From positions 1-64,000 of the forward strand of contig CAVUAI010000062.1 in assembly GCA_963739385.1 (NCBI GenBank): 64,000 nucleotides of DNA, in the 5' to 3' direction. The position numbers and the translations under genes were made by a program. Below, piece by piece: positions 57,170 to 64,000 of the stretch. Below the pieces are notes generated by a model. The model was given only the letters and a program-made list of their open reading frames with translations. It searched no databases and was not told the DNA's origin. Source of the DNA: VAZQ01 sp963739385. Its GTDB lineage: Bacteria; Pseudomonadota; Alphaproteobacteria; Rhizobiales; Xanthobacteraceae. Positions within the stretch are counted from its first letter, which is position 1. Every line of letters starts with the position of its first letter.

Positions 57170-57267
57170 CCAAAGTCAACGGCGTAACGCGAGGCGAGAC
57201 ACCCGCACCGCGGCTCACACCTTTGCGTCCGGCGGGACCGCGGCTCCTATTGTGTTAAGGCCATGCC

Positions 57268-58407
57268 ATGAAGCGCAGCACGCAACAAATCCTCACCACC
57301 CATACCGGGAGCCTGCCGCGGCCGCCGGACGTCGTCGAGCTGCTGCTGCACGAGCGCGATCACCCCGGCGCCAAGGCAAGCGAACTGAGAGACGCGGTGC
57401 GGCGCGCGGTTGCCGACGTCGTGGCGAAGCAGACCGCCTGCGGGCTCGATGTGATCAATGATGGCGAGCAAGGGCGAACCGACTACACCACCCACGTCAA
57501 GGACCGGCTCACCGGCTTCGATGGCCCGAGCTCGCCGCCTCTGGGCACCGGCGAGCCCGATTTCCCCGAGCTCTCCGCGATGCTCGCCTACTTCGCCTCG
57601 CCGTTTCAGCACCGGCCGGCGTGCTCGGGTCCGGTGGCCTGGAAGGACTTTGCCGCACTCGAGGCCGATATCGCACAGGCCAAGGCGGCAATGGCCGGCG
57701 CCGTGGCGCAAGAATGTTTCATGACCTCGCCGTCACCGGGACAGATCGCCCGCTATCTCAAGAATCAGTACTACCCCAGCGACGAGGCTTATCTCTATGC
57801 GCTGGCGGACGTGATGGCGCGCGAATATCGCGCCATCGTGGAGGCCGGCTTTGTGCTGCAGCTCGACTGCCCGGATCTCGCGCTGAGCCGCCACATGGTG
57901 TTCGCGCATCTCAGCCTCGAGGAATTCCGCAAGGTGATCACCACCCATGTCGAGGCGCTCAACCATGCGGTCAGGGATATCCCGCCCGAGCGCATGCGCA
58001 TGCATATCTGCTGGGCCTCGACCCAGGGCCCGCACCACAATGACGTCCCCCTCAGGGACATCGTCGACATCGTGCTGAAAGGCCGTCCTCAGGCGGTGTC
58101 ATTTCCCGGTGCGAATCCGCGCCATGGGCACGAATGGAAGGTCTGGCGGGACGTGCGGCTCGCCGACGGCAAGATCATCATCCCGGGCGTCATCGATTCC
58201 ACGTCCAACTTCGTGGAGCATCCCGAGCTGGTGGCCGATCGGATCGTACAATATGCGCGTGTCGTGGGCGGGGAGAACGTCATCGCGGGTGTCGATTGTG
58301 GCTTCGGCACCTTCGCCGGACGGCTGCAGGTCAATTCCAGGATCGTGTGGATGAAGCTTGCCTCGCTGGCGGAGGGCGCGCGCCTCGCTTCGAAACAATT
58401 GTGGTGA
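57268..58407 (+). CDS. Cobalamin-independent methionine-synthase-like protein (MetE C-terminal type)
   Basis: A 379-residue single TIM barrel of the MetE/UROD superfamily. ILTTHTGSLPRPPDVVELLL, CGLDVINDGEQGRTDYTTHV, and the zinc ligands in RMHICWASTQGPHHND (His-x-Cys), a Glu further on and VIAGVDCGFGTF (Cys) are present. It lacks the N-terminal half of true MetE (about 750 residues). Such short paralogues may transfer methyl groups in other pathways, for example from methylated aromatics or xenobiotics, rather than make methionine. It is preceded by the palindromic repeat and no riboswitch is seen. Confidence 0.82.
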   Translation: MKRSTQQILTTHTGSLPRPPDVVELLLHERDHPGAKASELRDAVRRAVADVVAKQTACGLDVINDGEQGRTDYTTHVKDRLTGFDGPSSPPLGTGEPDFPELSAMLAYFASPFQHRPACSGPVAWKDFAALEADIAQAKAAMAGAVAQECFMTSPSPGQIARYLKNQYYPSDEAYLYALADVMAREYRAIVEAGFVLQLDCPDLALSRHMVFAHLSLEEFRKVITTHVEALNHAVRDIPPERMRMHICWASTQGPHHNDVPLRDIVDIVLKGRPQAVSFPGANPRHGHEWKVWRDVRLADGKIIIPGVIDSTSNFVEHPELVADRIVQYARVVGGENVIAGVDCGFGTFAGRLQVNSRIVWMKLASLAEGARLASKQLW

Positions 58408-58423
58408 CGCGAGATCGCAGCTC

Positions 58424-59467
58424 CTACAGCACAACGTCGCTCAGGCCCGCGATCGCGACCACGTCCGCCGCCGCTCCCTCCTTGAAAATCTCGCGGCCGG
58501 CGACGACAAGCGGATCGTGGCTCGCGAGCTCGCCGAAATCGAGTCCGGTGCGCGCCGCGAGGTCGGCGATCTTGACCTGGAAGGGCTGATAGGGGCCGAC
58601 TTCGAACGCCTCGGCCGGCAGGTTTGCGATCAGGCTCTCCTGGCTCAACACGAAGGCGACCGCCCCGGGCTCGCCGTCATCCTTGGCATAGACGATCAGC
58701 TTGAAGAACTCGCGCGGCAGCCCCACGCCGCGATAGAGGCGGTCATTGCTCCGGAAGATCGGCCCGTTGAACACCGACAGCCGGCCTTGATCCGCCTGCT
58801 CCGCGACGTGGTTTTCCAGGTTGCCCCACAGCAGAAGGCCGCGCTGATTGGCCTTGGTGCTCTGGTTGAACACTTCGTGCTGGGGAGAACAGTTGGTCCA
58901 GTGAAAGGTATCGTCGTTGGCGAGTTGCGCCTCCTCCTCGGTATCGCCCCAGGCCGCATCGGCGCGGCGCGTCAGGTGGCCGCGATCCAGGGGATTGTTG
59001 CCGTAGAGCTCGGAGCCGACCTGCTCATCGTGCTCGATGCGCGGATCGTAGAACCAGCGATCCTTGCCTTCGCGGTGAAGCTGAAATTTTGCGCCGGAGT
59101 CGATGTTGACCGCCGACACGAAGGCGAGCTTGCGCACGGAATTCATGATCACGCTGTAGTGGTGGTATTTGAGCTCGACACCATCGCCGACAGACAACGC
59201 AAGCGCTTGCGCGTCCGGCGACAACATCGGGAGCGGAGTTGAAAATCCGAGAAAATCCGGATCGAAGCCGGGACGGTCGGAATAGTCGGGATCGGGTTGA
59301 ATCGCGGCTTCCTCGCCGGGCCCGGCCGCGGAAGTTGCCGGCATTGCACCTTGTGTCGGGACGCCGAGGCTCACCGTGATCGTCAACGGTATGGTGAGCG
59401 CCAAGCCGCCATCCGCGCCGAGCGATAGCGCCTGGAGACTTTGTGTGCTGGTTTCGTCGTGCTGCAT
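58424..59467 (-). CDS. DNA/RNA non-specific endonuclease (NUC1/EndoG type)
   Basis: A 347-residue beta-beta-alpha metal nuclease. The catalytic motif is NNPLDRGHLTRRADA (DRGH, with the general-base His), followed by TFHWTNCSPQHEVFNQ with the metal-binding Asn and the N-x-x-x-Q helix. RLSVFNGPIFRSNDRLY is also typical. There is no export signal. The N-terminal 100 residues are a separate part with LALTIPLTITVSLGVP, echoed in the upstream protease. ATG 59467 follows GAGGATAAATCC and lies 26 bases after the protease stop, so the two genes form an operon. Within a protease-nuclease pair it is likely to be a toxic effector kept inactive until cleaved, which is inference. Confidence 0.85.
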   Translation of the reverse strand: MQHDETSTQSLQALSLGADGGLALTIPLTITVSLGVPTQGAMPATSAAGPGEEAAIQPDPDYSDRPGFDPDFLGFSTPLPMLSPDAQALALSVGDGVELKYHHYSVIMNSVRKLAFVSAVNIDSGAKFQLHREGKDRWFYDPRIEHDEQVGSELYGNNPLDRGHLTRRADAAWGDTEEEAQLANDDTFHWTNCSPQHEVFNQSTKANQRGLLLWGNLENHVAEQADQGRLSVFNGPIFRSNDRLYRGVGLPREFFKLIVYAKDDGEPGAVAFVLSQESLIANLPAEAFEVGPYQPFQVKIADLAARTGLDFGELASHDPLVVAGREIFKEGAAADVVAIAGLSDVVL

Positions 59468-59493
59468 CGGATTTATCCTCGGGCGGAAGCCGT

Positions 59494-61935
59494 CTAGTCC
59501 GGGTAGCGCCAGAACCGCGGCAACTCCGGAGCTTCCGGAATGCCGCGCAGTTGCGGCGTGCGCACATGCGGCGGCCGCTCGCCCTTCAGGATGATCCGGC
59601 CGACGTCGTCGATCAGCGAGCGCTGCGTTGCAAAGGTGGTGTGGTTGAAGCCGAACAGCTCCTCCCCGACCGCCGTCACATCGATGGTATCGATGTTCGG
59701 AACCACGATGGGTCCCATCGCAGGGACGTCGCCGGCGCGTGGCTGCAGGGCGAGCTGACGCGACGCAACCATCGCCTTGTCACGCGCCGATGCGTAAAGC
59801 GTGTAGCCGCGCGCGACTTTCTGCAGGCGGGGCGCGAGCCCGACGAATACGTCGCGGTCGACGTCCGGGGCAGCAAAAATCACTTCCGTGAGCGTGCTTT
59901 GTGTCCCGTTCTGGCCGAGCGCGCTCAATACGTCGAGCACGATCTGATTGCCCATGCTGTGGGCAAGGATATGGACAGCCGACAACTTCGAGGCGCCCAG
60001 CAATATCGCGAGCAACTCGCCGAATCCGATCCGTGAAAAGATCGCGCTGTCGCGGTCGTAGAAATACGCCTGCACCTTCCCCTGCGATGGCCAGGAGAAC
60101 ACGATCGGGATGCCGGTGAAATGGGTGTCCCACACAATCTGAGCCAGGCGATAGCAGGCGTCGTCGAATGTGGTGTTGTAACCGTGCACGAACACCAGGG
60201 CCTGATTGGGTCGGTCGTTGAGCGTGGCGATGAATGCGTCCCGCGTCAGCCGGCGGATCCCGTCAATGACGAAATGCTTTTCCGGATCTTCGGCCTGGGC
60301 GTAGATGCTCCAGCCGAACAGGCCGAGCTCCCACGGCCGCTCGATGCGGCCGATCTCGTGGCTCTCCGGTACCCGCACCCTGGTGGCGCCAAATGCCAGG
60401 GCGAGCGAGCGCTCATCGGTGAAATCCGTCGCCTCGTCTCCGCCCACCGGCTTGCGCGTGCTGGCGAACAGCAGGTCCACGGTGCGATCGCGGGCGGCCG
60501 CGGGCTCGATGTTGGCTTCGTAGCGCTCGGGCCGCAGGTCCGAAGCGCCAGCCTTTGGAGCAACGCTCCTGATGCTTCGCACCAGGGCGCTGGACTGAAA
60601 ACACCGGCGGACCCGAGATTGATGCGGACGTTGAGCGGGATCGTCAGCGAGACCGTCCCGTGCGAAGCCGTGGCCGCAATCTCCGGCGCCGACGTTGGCC
60701 GCGGCGGGCGAGGTGCCGGCGTTGGCCGCGGCGGGCGGGGCGACGGCTCCGGTTTGTGCGCGCTGCCGGTCGCAGCGACGGCGACCTCGGGCACAGGCGG
60801 CGCGACGACGGGCGGCGGAAGATTGCCGCCGCTGATCGCGATGAACTCGGCATGCAGCCCCTTCTCGTGGTCGCGCACCTGCGCGGCCTTGATGAAAGCG
60901 ACGAGACGGGACGTGCGGATGCCTTCGTTCGATATCCAGTCGATGCAGTCGGGATCGCCGTTGGGCGGCCAGATCTTTCCGTCGCGATCCAGGATCTCGT
61001 TCTTGGCGTTCCTGCGTGGAACCCCCGAGTGGTGCAGCGCGATTACCTCCCACTGGTCGTTGAAGACGGGGGAGCCGGATGACCCCTGCTCGGTGTCGGT
61101 CTCGTAGTGCGCATATTTGTCGAGCGGCGGCTTCTCCGGCAGATCGAGCAGGGTGTTGTTTCGAATGACGATCTGTTTGAGCTCGCCCTTGGGATGCTGC
61201 ACGATATTGACCGGATCCTGCACCAGGATCTTGCCCTCGGCGGCAATGAGCGGACAGAAGCCGAACGTGCTGAGCGCCGTTCCGCTGGCCGCGCGCGGCG
61301 CCACGGCGACCAGCGTGAAATCGAGGTCGCGATCGGTCAGGAAGAACAGCGTCGGGCTTGAGGTCGAAGCGCTCGACCGTGAGCGGGGTGCCGCTCTCGG
61401 TGAGCTGATAGTTGAACTCGGCAACGCTGCGACCGGCGTCGGCATCGGACCCGAGCACATGATTGTTGGTCATCAGCAGCGATGGCGTCACCAGGAAGCC
61501 GGTGCCCAGCCCGCGCCGGCCGCCGCCGAGATTGGTGACGATCCGACACACCGCGCGACTCGCCATCGTGCCTTTGTCGAAGAAGCCTATGGCGAGGAAA
61601 TCACGCGTCGCACCGATGACCCGCTCGACGATCGCGTCGGTCACGGTATCGGGCGCCACCTCGTCCTGCGTGATCACGGCGCGGACTTTATCGGGCAGTG
61701 CCTGCGCGGACCGCGTCTCCGGCGTCACCGCGGCCACCGCCACCCGCCCCTTCATCGCGTCAACCAGCCGGTTGACGCGTTTGGCCAGCCGCTGCGGGCT
61801 CTCCGCTTTGGTGTATTGGCCCTCGTTGATGGCTTTTGCCTTGGCGTTCCGCTGCTTCTTGCGCGCCTTGAAGTTGTCGGCAGCGTGCATCGCGATGTCG
61901 AGATCGAAGGCGGGTTTGTCGCCGGGAGCGCCCAT
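59494..61935 (-). CDS. Trypsin-like serine protease fused to a DUF900 alpha/beta hydrolase, two frameshifts
   Basis: ATG 61935 follows GGAGGCTGCC. Residues to about 135 are a charged helical head; then a V8/trypsin-like protease with LGTGFLVTPSLLMTNNHVLG (catalytic His), LTDRDLDFTLVAVAP (Asp) and DTEQGSSGSPVFNDQWEVIA (Ser). A proline-rich linker (PEPSPRPPRPTPAPRPPRP) and the motif LTIPLNVRINLG follow. The C-terminal third is a DUF900-like hydrolase: ALVFVHGYNTTFDDACYRLA, then HILAHSMGNQIVLDVL with the nucleophile Ser. The middle (about 61,350 to 60,599) lies in another frame; the second shift is in an A run at 60598-60601. Total about 813 residues. No signal peptide, so it acts inside the cell. 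Confidence 0.8.
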   Translation of the reverse strand: MGAPGDKPAFDLDIAMHAADNFKARKKQRNAKAKAINEGQYTKAESPQRLAKRVNRLVDAMKGRVAVAAVTPETRSAQALPDKVRAVITQDEVAPDTVTDAIVERVIGATRDFLAIGFFDKGTMASRAVCRIVTNLGGGRRGLGTGFLVTPSLLMTNNHVLGSDADAGRSVAEFNYQLTESGTPLTVERFDLKPDAVLPDRSRPRFHAGRRGAARGQRNGAQHVRLLSAHCRRGQDPGAGSGQYRAASQGRAQTDRHSKQHPARSAGEAAARQICALRDRHRAGVIRLPRLQRPVGGNRAAPLGGSTQERQERDPGSRRKDLAAQRRSRLHRLDIERRHPHVPSRRFHQGRAGARPREGAACRVHRDQRRQSSAARRRAACARGRRRCDRQRAQTGAVAPPAAANAGTSPAAANVGAGDCGHGFARDGLADDPAQRPHQSRVRRCFQSSALVRSIRSVAPKAGASDLRPERYEANIEPAAARDRTVDLLFASTRKPVGGDEATDFTDERSLALAFGATRVRVPESHEIGRIERPWELGLFGWSIYAQAEDPEKHFVIDGIRRLTRDAFIATLNDRPNQALVFVHGYNTTFDDACYRLAQIVWDTHFTGIPIVFSWPSQGKVQAYFYDRDSAIFSRIGFGELLAILLGASKLSAVHILAHSMGNQIVLDVLSALGQNGTQSTLTEVIFAAPDVDRDVFVGLAPRLQKVARGYTLYASARDKAMVASRQLALQPRAGDVPAMGPIVVPNIDTIDVTAVGEELFGFNHTTFATQRSLIDDVGRIILKGERPPHVRTPQLRGIPEAPELPRFWRYPD

Positions 61936-62208
61936 GGCAGCCTCCAACTTATGCGTGCATAATGCTACACGACATCCTATCCGTGTTTCAATGCTGTTCC
62001 AGTTCGGCGAGGATATTATCTCGCTTCATGATGAAGCGAGCACGACCTTCCTTTCGCGGCGCGGCGCAACCGAGTACCTCCGCCTGAACCCCATCCATGC
62101 AGCGGGGTCGTGCCGACCAAAACGTCTTTCGGTCGCGCCCGAGCGTGCAAGCCTGCCCGCCGGAATTTTCGTTTCAGAACCTGGGAGCTCCCAACCGGGA
62201 GACATGTA

Positions 62209-62772
62209 ATGACCAAAGTCTGCGACTGCTTTCCCGAGCTCAAGGATGTCACCGAGGCGCGCGAGCGTCGCTACCGCGCGCATCCGGACCGGGCGGCACC
62301 GGAGGGACCGCAGAGCTTCGTCGAGGTCAAGGTAACTTCGATCGGCCAGCTCAACGAGCTCGTGGACTGCCGAAAGAGCGGCTACAAGTTCATCATCAGC
62401 GAGCCCGTGCATGTGGGCGGGCAGAATTGCGCGCCGACGCCGTTGGAATTTCTGCTCTCCGGCGCGGTCGGCTGTTATGCCGCCGTGTTCGCGTTCTATG
62501 CCGCCAAGCTCGGTGTGAGCTACCAGAGTTTCGAGGCGGTCGCGCGCACGGATTTCGACGTGCGCGGCCACATGATTGCCGGGGCTCCGAAGTCGGCGTT
62601 CCAGAGAGTGACGATCAGCATCAGCGTCACGAGCGATGCGCCCGAGGACGAGCTCAGGGAGATCGAACGCCTGGCGTTCGAAGGCTGTCCCGGCATCAGC
62701 ACGCTGCGCGAGCCGGTGCCGGTTGAAACGCGGCTGACTGTGACGCGCTCGAACGCCGAGCAGGCGGCGTAG
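62209..62772 (+). CDS. OsmC-family peroxide-reductase-like protein
   Basis: A 187-residue OsmC/Ohr-type protein starting MTKVCDCFPELKDVTEARER. The two redox cysteines are at LSGAVGCYAAVFAFYAAKLG and LAFEGCPGISTLREPV. The N-terminal Glu/Arg site for the peroxide is probably in the 85-105 region. OsmC proteins reduce organic peroxides with lipoyl or thiol donors, or act on other small molecules; the exact kind cannot be told. I start at 62209, where a clear ribosome site (GGGAGACATGTA) is seen; a frame extension to 62110 is not conserved. Confidence 0.85.
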   Translation: MTKVCDCFPELKDVTEARERRYRAHPDRAAPEGPQSFVEVKVTSIGQLNELVDCRKSGYKFIISEPVHVGGQNCAPTPLEFLLSGAVGCYAAVFAFYAAKLGVSYQSFEAVARTDFDVRGHMIAGAPKSAFQRVTISISVTSDAPEDELREIERLAFEGCPGISTLREPVPVETRLTVTRSNAEQAA

Positions 62773-62789
62773 GCAGGCCGGCGTCGGCG

Positions 62790-63368
62790 ATGAGACGGCA
62801 ACGTTCGACGCGCAAGGCCACACGCAAGAGTTCGGCGCGCAAGATCTCGGCGCGCAAGCGCAAGACTTCGAAATTCGAAGCTGGGGCGTGCAAGCCGTCC
62901 GGAAAGGCCTCGCACAAGCCCTATCGGGTCGCGCGTTCGGCGACTGGCCTCGGATTGTTCGCGACCGCGCCTATCGACAAGGGTGCGTTCATCGTCGCGT
63001 ACCGCGGCCGCCGCATCGCCAACGCGAAGGCGGCGCAAATGGAGGCGCGCGGCAGCCGATACATGTACGAAATCAACAGCCGCTGGACCATAGACGGCTC
63101 GAGCCGCCGCAATGTCGCGCGTTACGCCAACCACTCGTGCCGTCCCAACGCGGAGTCCGACGTGGTCAAGGGGAAGATAATTCTGCGGGCAATCAGGGCT
63201 ATCAAACCGGGCGACGAGATTACCTACGACTATGGGCGCGAATATTTCGATCTCTTTCTCAAGCCGGCCGGATGCAAATGCATCAAGTGCGCGCAGCGTC
63301 GTCGCCGGGCGCGTAAGACGCGGCACGCTGCTGGCGCGCGGCGCAGGAGCGCTGGATCGGCAGCTTAG
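62790..63368 (+). CDS. SET-domain lysine methyltransferase-like protein with basic tails
   Basis: A 192-residue protein with a full SET core: GLGLFATAPIDKGAFIVAYR, ARGSRYMYEINSRWTIDGSS, VARYANHSCRPNAESDVVKG (N-H-S-C), and GDEITYDYGREYFDLF (Tyr and SAM site), then a post-SET CKCIKCAQR. Both ends are highly basic: 45 residues of Arg/Lys/Ser at the start and RRRRARKTRHAAGARRRSAG at the end. Bacterial SET proteins can methylate ribosomal or nucleoid proteins; the basic tails suggest DNA or RNA binding. The substrate is unknown. It follows osmC after 17 bases and may be co-transcribed. Confidence 0.85.
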   Translation: MRRQRSTRKATRKSSARKISARKRKTSKFEAGACKPSGKASHKPYRVARSATGLGLFATAPIDKGAFIVAYRGRRIANAKAAQMEARGSRYMYEINSRWTIDGSSRRNVARYANHSCRPNAESDVVKGKIILRAIRAIKPGDEITYDYGREYFDLFLKPAGCKCIKCAQRRRRARKTRHAAGARRRSAGSAA

Positions 63369-63501
63369 GCCGCGGGCTTTGCTGCGTCAGGCGTCGTTTT
63401 GACCCGCATCCGCCCTCGCTCGGCAAGACCGCGCGGCATCGCCATAAGAGTGTGGCGTCGCAATAAGGGTGCAGCGTGGTGGTACACTCTCGTGATCCTC
63501 A

Positions 63502-64000
63502 ATGGAGCAAACACTGGTTTCGAAACTGATCGTCAGGACCATGGCCTGGATCGCCGCGATGGCGGTGATCCTGTTCGCCGCCGCCGGGACCGTGCGGTGG
63601 CCCGCGGGCTGGGTGTTCCTCGCCGAACTGGGCGGCTTCGGGCTTGCCATCGGTTTGTGGCTCGCGCGCTACGATCCGGCGCTGCTTGCCGAGCGCATGT
63701 CCACCTTTATCCAGCCCGCCCAGAAGACCTGGGACAAGATCTTCATGGCGGTCGTTTTCGTGCTCTGGACCGGCTGGCTGGTGCTCATGCCGCTCGATGC
63801 CGTCCGCTTTCGCTGGTCGCACGTGCCGGTCTGGGCGCAGGCGACCGGCGCGATCCTGATCGCGCTCTGCATGTACCTGGCCTATCTGACGTTCCGGGAG
63901 AACAGCTATGCCGCGCCGGTCATCAAGATCCAGCGCGAGCGTGGTCACCACGTGGTCAGCACCGGCCCTTACGCCCATGTCCGCCACCCGATGTATGCGG
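63502..64000 (+). CDS. Isoprenylcysteine-carboxylmethyltransferase-like membrane protein, cut by the window end
   Basis: The frame opens at ATG 63502 and runs to the end of the window (166 residues seen). Membrane segments include MAWIAAMAVILFAAAG, GWVFLAELGGFGLAIGLWLA, IFMAVVFVLWTGWLVL and ATGAILIALCMYLAYLTF. The family motif VSTGPYAHVRHPMYA (GPYxxVRHPMYxG), which binds SAM, is just before the edge. Proteins of this family in bacteria are of unknown or varied methyltransferase function. It points away from the SET gene on the same strand, with a 133-base gap. Confidence 0.8.
   Translation, partial: MEQTLVSKLIVRTMAWIAAMAVILFAAAGTVRWPAGWVFLAELGGFGLAIGLWLARYDPALLAERMSTFIQPAQKTWDKIFMAVVFVLWTGWLVLMPLDAVRFRWSHVPVWAQATGAILIALCMYLAYLTFRENSYAAPVIKIQRERGHHVVSTGPYAHVRHPMYA

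Noticed and set aside
57170..57267. A cobalamin or SAM riboswitch before the MetE-like gene
   Set aside because: The gap between the palindromic repeat and the start is under 100 bases and shows none of the conserved riboswitch boxes.

Overview
The window is a 64-kb piece of a GC-rich alphaproteobacterial chromosome, most likely from the order Hyphomicrobiales near Bradyrhizobium. The evidence is the set and style of core genes: recA starting MTAAALRLVEGSS, the F1-ATPase zeta inhibitor (DUF1476), a purC/purS/purQ/purL/bolA/grxD group, NADP-type icd, and a GAAC-N7-GAAC SOS box of the alphaproteobacterial type before recA. The placement is by recognition of proteins and order, not by a database search.

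Bases 1 to about 9,700 are an accessory region in decay: a tyrosine recombinase, an AlpA-like DNA-binding protein, a phage-type replication initiator, small zinc-ribbon proteins, a CHAT (caspase-like) protease and several unrecognised genes. Almost every gene here is split by frameshifts, and some also carry in-frame stops. The right edge of the element lies between the integrase start (9,638) and the dadA-like 3' end (9,826); the left edge is outside the window.

From 9.8 to 24 kb the chromosome carries a D-amino-acid dehydrogenase-like gene, rpe, a glutathionyl-hydroquinone reductase, a PQQ-type sugar dehydrogenase with its cytochrome c, a TPR protein, purB, a metallo-beta-lactamase-fold hydrolase, murI, rpsD and a metallophosphatase. 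From 23.6 to 31.2 kb the minus strand holds purC, a tricarboxylate-type binding protein, an arylmalonate decarboxylase-like gene, purS, an exported protein, purQ, purL, bolA and grxD. From 31.6 to 43.5 kb are the zeta subunit, an HpcH/HpaI aldolase, a tRNA methyltransferase fused to a DUF559 domain, icd, a Kef-type antiporter, alaS, a metF-like gene and recA.

From 43.7 to 58.4 kb are small rhizobial proteins, a response regulator and a loose set of metabolic genes (FmdE-like protein, hydrolases, TauE-like permease, ring-cleavage-type dioxygenase, class I fumarase, cupin, glutathione transferase, amidohydrolase, MetE-like protein). The last part (58.4 to 64 kb) has a two-gene operon encoding a trypsin-like protease joined to a DUF900 hydrolase, followed by a DNA/RNA non-specific endonuclease. 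Then come OsmC, a SET-domain methyltransferase and the start of an isoprenylcysteine-methyltransferase-like gene.

Two window-wide patterns stand out. First, a roughly 164-bp pair of related palindromes occurs three times, each starting exactly on the TAG stop codon of a gene. Second, single-base frameshifts interrupt many genes, including the essential alaS and purC. Three of them (alaS, purC, zeta) are extra-A insertions after GA in a GA(C)TC context, which looks more like sequencing error than biology. No tRNA, rRNA, CRISPR array or riboswitch was found.
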